From positions 1 to 6,410 of the forward strand of contig JAQWRF010000036.1 in assembly GCA_029243845.1 (NCBI GenBank): a DNA stretch of 6,410 bases. Direction: 5' to 3'. How positions within the stretch are numbered: the stretch's first letter is position 1; each line of letters begins with the position of its first letter. This document shows positions 1 to 5,609 of the stretch, one piece after another. The position numbers and the translations under genes were made by a program. Origin of the DNA: Planctomycetota bacterium (GTDB lineage: Bacteria > Planctomycetota > UBA1135). The notes under the pieces are model-generated. The model was given only the letters and a program-made list of their open reading frames with translations. It was not told the DNA's origin and ran no database searches.

Positions 1-1359
1 GTCATGACAAATACACGCCTTCTCAAACACGGCCTGCTCGGCCGTTTCATGATCGTCGAATGCCATTGCAGCTGCGCCCACCTGCTTAAGTTTACGCTTT
101 TGATAGGCATGGCTCGCCGTGCAAATAGGAGTCTTCGTAAACTCAGTGTCGGCCGCCAAAAAACCTTTAGGGCAACTAGAGCCTGGCTTGCCATCGATGA
201 TTTTTTGTCGGCGTTGGTTTTCACTTGCTGAAGTGCGCATCGTCCAGAAAGGAACGCCCAAGGGAGATGAAGGGCTCAAGAAAATATCTTTAGCCTTTGC
301 GGCAATAATCTTGACCAAACTTTTATCGTCGACGTTGGTGACTTCTGGGACGAACAGGAATGAGCTTCCCCAGCCGGTACCGTCTACCGAATAAACTTCA
401 CGCAGTAGCGAGTCTTCTGCGAAGTCGCCAATGCCGCCCTGAGCTGTAATTCTGGCTGAGGGTGGTTTACCGCAATTATTGCGTTGACTCACTTCATGTG
501 ATTTGACAATGATTTCGCGCAATGTGTCAATCAGTTGCTGCTTGTTATCACGGAACTCGCCTAACACTGGGCCCATCAACTGGCCCTTGCCACCAAAGGC
601 ATGTCCTCCGCAATTGAGGCCCGATTCGACGCGGTATTCCGCGATATGCAAACCGTTCTTCGCGAACATTTTCCCCTGCACCAACGCCGAGCGGTAATCA
701 CTGACTTTCAGAATTATACGCTTAGTAACATGACCACTGGCATCTGGGTAGGCGGCATCGAAAGTAGCGATATAGCTAAACAGCCGGCGGTTCATACCTG
801 CCGACAAAACTACTGCGCCATCCACTTTACTGTTCATAAAGCCGCGCAGTGCACTCAAGGCATCGGAGCCATTTTCAGGGTACTCAACACCACGGCGGTC
901 AAAATCGCGATCGAGCTTTGTCATAATATTGACGTCAATCGGGCCCGGAGCAATCGACTCGCGAATTTCGTTTTGCAATTGCAGGCGAGTCTCTGAGTTT
1001 TCAGCAACAAGCATCTGCTCGTACTTATTGCGCAATTCGCAATCAGGCAACAACTCGCAATAGCGCACAATCTCGCCATTATCTTCAAAGGACGATTTAC
1101 GTAGCGCCTCAAATTGCTCAGCTATAAGCTCTTGTAGCAAATTCAAATATGCCGTGATACGCCTAGCTCGCGAATCCTCATCGTAATCACCGATAGCGAT
1201 AAACGGTCTGCCGTGGTCAAGAGCTATCCTCTTGCGCACTTGTTCGAGAAAAATGTCATCCACCAAAGACACGACGGAGGCAATGCCAAATCGCGCCACT
1301 TTTAAAGGGGTGTCAACAGTAAATCCTGTCCCCATTACCGGGATGTGAAAGGTATGCAT
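1..1359 (-). CDS. Conserved uncharacterised protein, N-terminal 453 residues (3' end outside window)
   Basis: Reading the minus strand from the ATG at 1359-1357 gives 453 codons without a stop, ending in frame at base 1, so the gene is truncated by the window edge. An AGGA lies 6 bases before the ATG. The product looks soluble, with no signal peptide or membrane helix. Motif-like stretches are IPVMGTGFTVDTPLKVA near the N-terminus, PIDVNIMTKLDR (140-151), SAGMNRRLFSY (186-196), KVSDYRSALVQGK (218-230), ESGLNCGGHAF (245-255), ITAQGGIG (304-311), GTGWGSSFLFVPE (327-339) and SSCPKGFLAADTEFTKTPIC (394-413). Cysteines in these contexts (C250, C296, C396, C413, C449, C451) could bind a metal or cofactor. 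From memory, similar proteins occur in Bacteroidetes and some proteobacteria as hypothetical proteins. The QGGIG and GWGSSFLFVPE blocks recall the phosphate-binding half of FMN-dependent TIM barrels such as nitronate monooxygenase, but that is inference only. No function is assigned. It is transcribed divergently from lgt. Confidence 0.87.
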   Translation of the reverse strand, partial: MHTFHIPVMGTGFTVDTPLKVARFGIASVVSLVDDIFLEQVRKRIALDHGRPFIAIGDYDEDSRARRITAYLNLLQELIAEQFEALRKSSFEDNGEIVRYCELLPDCELRNKYEQMLVAENSETRLQLQNEIRESIAPGPIDVNIMTKLDRDFDRRGVEYPENGSDALSALRGFMNSKVDGAVVLSAGMNRRLFSYIATFDAAYPDASGHVTKRIILKVSDYRSALVQGKMFAKNGLHIAEYRVESGLNCGGHAFGGKGQLMGPVLGEFRDNKQQLIDTLREIIVKSHEVSQRNNCGKPPSARITAQGGIGDFAEDSLLREVYSVDGTGWGSSFLFVPEVTNVDDKSLVKIIAAKAKDIFLSPSSPLGVPFWTMRTSASENQRRQKIIDGKPGSSCPKGFLAADTEFTKTPICTASHAYQKRKLKQVGAAAMAFDDHETAEQAVFEKACICHD

Positions 1360-1400
1360 CTCTAGTCCTATTGTAATCAAAACTCGGGTAGAATATCAAC
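1360..1400. promoter_or_regulatory. Compact divergent promoter region
   Basis: Only 41 bp separate the two divergent start codons, so both promoters must lie here or inside the neighbouring genes. On the minus strand, TTGATA (1399-1394) and TACAAT (1375-1370), 18 bases apart, each match the sigma-70 -35 and -10 consensus at 5 of 6 positions and would drive the uncharacterised gene. On the plus strand, TAGAAT (1389-1394) is a 5/6 match to a -10 box about 6 bases before the lgt GTG, but I see no convincing -35 partner. The two candidates overlap at 1394. This is assignment by eye only. Confidence 0.4.
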
Positions 1401-2351
1401 GTGTGGCCTGAACTCTTCACTATCCCTTTCGTCGATTTCCCCCTTCGCGCTTTTGGCTTGTTGGTGGCAACCGGTTTCTTAGTTGGTGTCTCAGTCGGCT
1501 CAAAATTGGCTGGCAAATACGGCAGCGACCTCAAGAACGACCCTGAAAACTTCGCTGATGTAAGTTGGTGGGTGCTTATCGGTGTCATCCTTGGTGCCCG
1601 CATTGGTTTCGTCCTGGTAAATGCCGAGCACTACATGGCAAACCCCGGCGATATCCTTAAAATATGGGAAGGCGGGCTCGTAATGTACGGCGGCCTCATA
1701 GGCGCCATCACACTCGGCATGATCAAAGCCAAGAAGCTTGGGATGCACAAGTGGCAGACTCTTGACTACGGGATCACTGCTGGGTTCCTAGGGCAAGCTA
1801 TTGGTCGCCTCGGATGCCTTGCTGTAGGAGACGATTTCGGTGCTCCTACGGACTTACCTTGGGCTATCACTTTCCCTGACCCATTACCTCAGGGCTCGGC
1901 TTTCCCAATTGAATTATCCACTGTGCCCGTGCATCCGACACAGCTATACATGTCGGCGAAGGCCTTGTCCTTATTCTTTCTAGGCAAATGGCTACTTAAG
2001 ACTAAGAAATTTCATGGCCAAGTGAGTGCCATCTTATTAATGGCTTACGCCGTGCTGCGCTACATTATTGAATTCTTCAGATTCGACATGGTCGCACGTG
2101 GTGGTATCTACAAAGACGGACACACGCCTGAAGACGTAACGGCATATTGGCAAGAGCTTGGTATTGCCAACGAGTTTGGAAGAATAACCGACGTCGCGAA
2201 ATATCGTGAAATGCTGATAAGCGGTGCAGAAAACATGGCGCCACAGCTGCTTATGTCTACTTCGCAAATGGTTGGCATCGTAATGTTCAGCGTTGGCCTA
2301 ATATTACTACTGTGGATGCGCAAGATTCCAAGCCTGCAACTTAAAAAGTAA
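1401..2351 (+). CDS. lgt: Prolipoprotein diacylglyceryl transferase
   Basis: Lgt is the inner-membrane enzyme that moves diacylglycerol from phosphatidylglycerol to the lipobox cysteine of prolipoproteins, the first step of lipoprotein maturation. The 316-residue product has about seven hydrophobic segments (roughly 15-35, 55-75, 92-110, 122-142, 186-198, 207-225 and 290-306). Family landmarks are EGGLVMYGGLIGA (90-102), GRLGC (135-139, containing the essential arginine R136), GDDFG (143-147), HPTQLY (178-183), LRYIIEFFR (219-227, with R220 and E224 matching E. coli R239 and E243) and LMSTSQ (284-289). Tyrosine replaces the E. coli HGG histidine, and cysteine replaces the Asn after GR; both occur in other lineages. 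About 55 residues (228-283) are inserted between FFR and LMSTSQ, making it longer than E. coli Lgt (291 aa). GTG at 1401 is the only usable start, because an in-frame TAG lies at 1389-1391. No clear Shine-Dalgarno precedes it. The next gene begins directly at its stop codon. Confidence 0.95.
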   Translation: MWPELFTIPFVDFPLRAFGLLVATGFLVGVSVGSKLAGKYGSDLKNDPENFADVSWWVLIGVILGARIGFVLVNAEHYMANPGDILKIWEGGLVMYGGLIGAITLGMIKAKKLGMHKWQTLDYGITAGFLGQAIGRLGCLAVGDDFGAPTDLPWAITFPDPLPQGSAFPIELSTVPVHPTQLYMSAKALSLFFLGKWLLKTKKFHGQVSAILLMAYAVLRYIIEFFRFDMVARGGIYKDGHTPEDVTAYWQELGIANEFGRITDVAKYREMLISGAENMAPQLLMSTSQMVGIVMFSVGLILLLWMRKIPSLQLKK

Positions 2352-3308
2352 ATGGTTTTTTTGGCAGGCATTGACGAGGCTGGCTATGGCCCTTTTGTCG
2401 GCCCACTGGTGCATGGCTACTCACTATTCCGAGTACCAGACTTCGACACCGAGTTGTGGTCAGAACTTGCAACAAGCTGCGACCGCAAGCCCGCGCGCAC
2501 CGACAAGCGCCGACTATGGGTGAACGACTCAAAGAAAGTGCATCAAGGCACTCTCGGACGCGGGCGGCTAGAGCGAACGGTAGCGGCTTTCAGGCAAATC
2601 CTAAACACCGACACTATGCTCGACACCTGGCTGTCCGAAAAACCGGCGCCTACCGCCAAAGACTTGCACCACGCACCATGGTTCAAAGATTTGGCAATAC
2701 CCTTTTGCCCGTCGACCACTTTAGCTCGCAGCAAACTTGATGCCTCATCAGTACAACGCGATCTTTATAACGCCGGATGCAACCTTAATGCTTTTGGCGC
2801 ACGGGTGGTACCGGCTGCTGAGTACAATAATTTCTTAGACACACTAGGCAATAAAGGCGCGACGAATTTCGAGATCGCTATGCAGTGTGCACGCCACATT
2901 ATCGAAATAACCGGCGATGCCCCGCTACGCATCGAGCTTGATCAACACGGTGGACGCACCGACTATAGACACGTTCTTAGCAAAGCGCTAAATCCGCAAA
3001 AGATAGAAGTGCATGGCGAAAACTCTGGCGGTTCCACTTACAGTTTACATTTCTCGGAACGCACTGTGCAGCTACGTTTCAGTAGTGGCGCCGACCTAGC
3101 TCACTTGCCGGTCGCCTTGGCATCACTTGCCGCTAAACAGTCGCGCGAACGCATGATGGATTGCTTCAACGATTATTGGTGTGAGCAGTTTCCTGACCTT
3201 AAGCCGACCAAAGGCTATGGCGTCGACGGCAAGCGTTGGCTAGCCGACATCGAGCCGCACCTCGACGATTTGCAAATCGACCGTGCCATTCTGCGCCGTA
3301 AGCGCTAA
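2352..3308 (+). CDS. Divergent, enlarged RNase HII-like protein
   Basis: RNase HII cleaves the RNA strand of RNA/DNA hybrids and initiates removal of ribonucleotides misincorporated in DNA. This 318-residue soluble protein opens with AGIDEAGYGPFVGPLV (5-20), close to the RNase HII GxDEAGRGPxxGPVV motif and carrying the Asp-Glu metal pair (D8, E9). NDSKK (58-62) matches the conserved DSKK. IELDQHGG (194-201) supplies the likely third acid (D197). LASLAAKQSRERMM (256-269) resembles AASILAKVxRDrxM, but Glu266 stands where RNase HII has its fourth Asp. KGYGVDGKRWL (287-297) parallels the C-terminal GYGT block. It is much longer than E. coli RNase HII (198 aa), mainly through extra sequence at about 65-190. 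The arginine of GRG is tyrosine here (Y12), and that residue matters for ribonucleotide recognition. ATG 2352 abuts the lgt stop (TAAATG) with no strong ribosome site, suggesting translational coupling. Activity as a true RNase H is inferred, so I give no symbol. Confidence 0.8.
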   Translation: MVFLAGIDEAGYGPFVGPLVHGYSLFRVPDFDTELWSELATSCDRKPARTDKRRLWVNDSKKVHQGTLGRGRLERTVAAFRQILNTDTMLDTWLSEKPAPTAKDLHHAPWFKDLAIPFCPSTTLARSKLDASSVQRDLYNAGCNLNAFGARVVPAAEYNNFLDTLGNKGATNFEIAMQCARHIIEITGDAPLRIELDQHGGRTDYRHVLSKALNPQKIEVHGENSGGSTYSLHFSERTVQLRFSSGADLAHLPVALASLAAKQSRERMMDCFNDYWCEQFPDLKPTKGYGVDGKRWLADIEPHLDDLQIDRAILRRKR

Positions 3309-3317
3309 GGCTAGAGC

Positions 3318-5525
3318 TTACTTAGAAGATTCGTTCGCTTGAAAGAATTTATAGAACGGGTTTGTTGGATCAAACTCTTCCTTCTTCTCCTTCACTGGAT
3401 CTGGGCCGTAATCGTCACGACGTTTACCGCGGTTACCTCCCTTGCCCTTGCCTCCTCCTTTGAAGCCACCTTTGCTGCGACCAGCCGAACGTTCTTTCTT
3501 TTGAGCGTCACGCGCAGCTTCCTGCTCTTCAGTGAGCATACTCAAACGAATTTTCTTCGTTGACAGATCAACTGCCATTAAGCGCACTTCAACTTCTTGC
3601 CCGACCTTAATGACCTCTTCCGGGTGCTTAATGTACTCGACAGCACACTGGCTGACATGAACCAAGCCATTACGCTCGGCACCAAATTCAACAAATACGC
3701 CGTACTCGGCGATTGTTTTGACAACGCCTTTAAACATAGCACCAACGCGCAAAGTCTCGAGTTTGCGCCCGCTATTACCTTTTGCTGCACCGCCCTGAAA
3801 GCGCAAACGCTTTGGCTTGGAGCGCAACACACCATTGCGAATACGAGTAATTACGCCCTGAACATTTTCGCTATCTGTCAATAATTCGGCCAGAGGCAAT
3901 CGGTCAAACAACTTCGGAGTCTTCAGCAAAGCTTGAAGGTCGAAATCAACCTGTGACAAAGCTTGGTTAAACACCGAGTAATATTGCGGGTGCAGCACAC
4001 GGCTATCGAGTGGGTTTTCTCCACCGCGTACTCGCATCATGCAGGCTGCCGCCTTAAAGGACTGTGGCGTCCATGCTAGGCGCGACTCAACATCTTGCAA
4101 AGAGATAAAGCGACCGGTAGAGCGTTCGGCTAGTAAGTCTTTGGAGTTAAGGCCCGGCACCAACCGCAACACATCAACACTCGCCGCGTTTACATCGAAG
4201 CCATGCGTTGCCAACAAAGCACGCAAGAAGGTGTTCTCGAATTCGTCAAGGATGCGCGGGTTAATCTCGCCACGGCACGGCACGAAGGCACGCACAATAT
4301 GCGGCGCATGAAAAGCAGCAGCGCGAGGATTGGTAGCCAACTCAGCCAACAAATAAGCCTGACGAGCATCATGCCCTAGCAAAGCTTCTTGCGGACGACG
4401 CGCAACTTCGCGCACCATGGTTTTTACCACCGACATTGGCATAATCACCATGCGCGGCTTTGGACCAGGCAAGGCTTTTACTAAATGTTTCGAGAAAGAG
4501 CGGGACCGGCTATCAGCTTGAATGGCCAATAATGAAATGGGGGCATCACCGATAAACTCTTTAATTTTTTCAGCAAACTTCTCGTCTTTGTACTGAATCT
4601 CTAATGTTCGCGGCGTATCCGACTTGTCATTCGTTAACGCAATAACCGCTTTTTCTTTGGTCATTGCACTTAAGCCGATAACCAGGTGCTGTTGTTGACC
4701 GCGATCGATAGTGCGTTCTGCTTGCTCCCAGCCCGCTTGCAAAGCAATGTCTTCGGCTTGGCGCTTAAAGCGCGCACGTATGTGGTGCACCATACGAGTG
4801 ACACGCTCGCTTGCAACGAAATCGAAAAATACCGGGCGGTAAGATTCTCTTTCTTGCGGAGGCACGTCTGCACACTCGCCGAAAAGTTGTTGCACACTAT
4901 GCACTGGCAGAGAAAACTCTACGATCACTTCATGGGAGCGCTCGGCGCGACGCAATTGCAAGTATGAAGATATGTCAAACTCTGACAATAACGTTGCTTC
5001 GGTTAATAAATCTTTATAACGCTGTAAACTTCCTGGGCTAGCCTTTGGGTTAGCCGTAATGGTGATTACCCCATCACTCTCAAATGCCTCGGTCAACTTC
5101 AAAGCCAACCTTACATCGCCGCGTAGCTTATCGACAAACGCAACTAAAGCTTCGCGCTCTGGGGCAACGAAACCTTCTGGCGCTGCACTTGGGTTGGCTA
5201 GCAGCGACAAGTCTTCGAGTACAGCTTCATTCATGCTGTCTTTCAACAAGCCGGACAATTCTTCATCGAGTTCGACTTCCGCAAGCGCGCGTACTAAATT
5301 AGCACGACGACGCTCAACCGCCTCGGCATGGCGAACGCGTTCGAGCAGGACCTCGAAGCCAAAAGGACTCTCAAAAGTTTTGGCAAACGTAGGTTCGGCG
5401 CAACGTAGAAAGATTGGATACTCGCCTGCGTCAATGAAGCTACGCAAAGAAGTGTACGTCGGGACTTTTAACCCGAGATGGCGTGCGATTCTAGAATCAC
5501 TACCGGAAAGTGCTGATGTGGACAT
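3318..5525 (-). CDS. tex: Divergent Tex-family S1 RNA-binding protein
   Basis: Tex proteins are cytoplasmic RNA-binding factors with an N-terminal helical region, a YqgF/RNase H-like fold, a helix-hairpin-helix unit and a C-terminal S1 domain. They are tied to transcription and RNA metabolism. The chosen start is the ATG at 5525 (735 aa). An in-frame ATG at 5570 lies inside the fusA terminator stem and would add a hydrophobic stretch foreign to the family. In 735-aa numbering, the N-terminal region includes GEYPIFLR and AEAVERRRANL. A YqgF-like stretch spans about 280-400. The helix-hairpin-helix region begins at HGFDVNAASVDV (441-452) and leads to the Tex-typical MMRVRGGENPLDSRVLHPQY (496-515). 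An S1 domain (about 592-664) contains GVVKTIAEYGVFVEFG and GLVHVSQ. A Gly/Lys/Arg-rich tail closes the protein. Typical Tex YqgF signatures (such as LGLDPG), the KPKRRTRA block and the YQHD-type motif are not recognisable, so this is a degenerate relative or paralogue. It converges on the RNase HII-like gene 9 bp away. Confidence 0.85.
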   Translation of the reverse strand: MSTSALSGSDSRIARHLGLKVPTYTSLRSFIDAGEYPIFLRCAEPTFAKTFESPFGFEVLLERVRHAEAVERRRANLVRALAEVELDEELSGLLKDSMNEAVLEDLSLLANPSAAPEGFVAPEREALVAFVDKLRGDVRLALKLTEAFESDGVITITANPKASPGSLQRYKDLLTEATLLSEFDISSYLQLRRAERSHEVIVEFSLPVHSVQQLFGECADVPPQERESYRPVFFDFVASERVTRMVHHIRARFKRQAEDIALQAGWEQAERTIDRGQQQHLVIGLSAMTKEKAVIALTNDKSDTPRTLEIQYKDEKFAEKIKEFIGDAPISLLAIQADSRSRSFSKHLVKALPGPKPRMVIMPMSVVKTMVREVARRPQEALLGHDARQAYLLAELATNPRAAAFHAPHIVRAFVPCRGEINPRILDEFENTFLRALLATHGFDVNAASVDVLRLVPGLNSKDLLAERSTGRFISLQDVESRLAWTPQSFKAAACMMRVRGGENPLDSRVLHPQYYSVFNQALSQVDFDLQALLKTPKLFDRLPLAELLTDSENVQGVITRIRNGVLRSKPKRLRFQGGAAKGNSGRKLETLRVGAMFKGVVKTIAEYGVFVEFGAERNGLVHVSQCAVEYIKHPEEVIKVGQEVEVRLMAVDLSTKKIRLSMLTEEQEAARDAQKKERSAGRSKGGFKGGGKGKGGNRGKRRDDYGPDPVKEKKEEFDPTNPFYKFFQANESSK
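3321..3536 (-). other. Low-complexity basic Gly/Lys tail of the Tex-like protein
   Basis: The last roughly 72 codons of the Tex-like gene encode a charged, probably disordered tail after the S1 domain. It runs from an EEQEAARDAQKKERSAGR segment to a Gly/Lys/Arg-rich core (GGFKGGGKGKGGNRGKRR, at about 3486-3418) and ends in an acidic/aromatic patch (EEFDPTNPFYKFFQANE). Basic glycine-rich tails of this kind commonly add non-specific nucleic-acid binding. That role is inferred from composition. Confidence 0.7.
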
Positions 5526-5549
5526 AAGTCCATAAAGAATAACATAAAC

Positions 5550-5591
5550 AAAAAAAATTGGGCTTAACAAATCAAATTGTTAAGCCCAATT
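5550..5591 (-). terminator. Rho-independent terminator of fusA
   Basis: A perfect 15-bp inverted repeat pairs 5556-5570 with 5577-5591 around a 6-base loop. Read on the minus strand, the hairpin is followed at once by eight Ts (5557-5550, the first two shared with the stem base). It begins about 20 bases after the fusA TAG stop (5612-5610) and ends about 24 bases before the tex ATG. Read on the plus strand there is no T-run after the stem, so it acts on minus-strand transcription. It should end the fusA message and limit read-through into tex. Confidence 0.88.
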
Positions 5592-5609
5592 CAGAAGTCA
5601 AAAAGATGC

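Noticed and set aside
601..996. 131-codon plus-strand ORF, and smaller plus-strand ORFs across 4-697
   Set aside because: They lie antisense to the continuous 453-codon minus-strand frame, which shows coherent motifs. Their own translations look like random composition.
3305..3322. Possible bidirectional terminator between the convergent RNase HII-like and tex genes
   Set aside because: The 9-bp gap and its flanks form only a 3-bp stem (GCT/AGC) with no T-run, so it is not a credible intrinsic terminator.
5059..5535. 158-codon plus-strand ORF rich in Ser/Ala/Arg
   Set aside because: It is an antisense shadow of the tex N-terminal coding region, with low-complexity composition and no recognisable motif.
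5526..5570. Upstream ATG at 5570 as the true tex start, giving a short hydrophobic N-terminus (possible signal peptide)
   Set aside because: The extension is encoded by the terminator stem and T-run of fusA, so its Phe/Val/Ile-rich composition is a by-product. The ATG at 5525 gives a family-like N-terminus.
5550..5591. Inverted repeat read as a plus-strand terminator or an operator
   Set aside because: The A/T-run lies only on the side that acts as a U-tract for minus-strand transcription, and the position right after the fusA stop is fully explained by termination.
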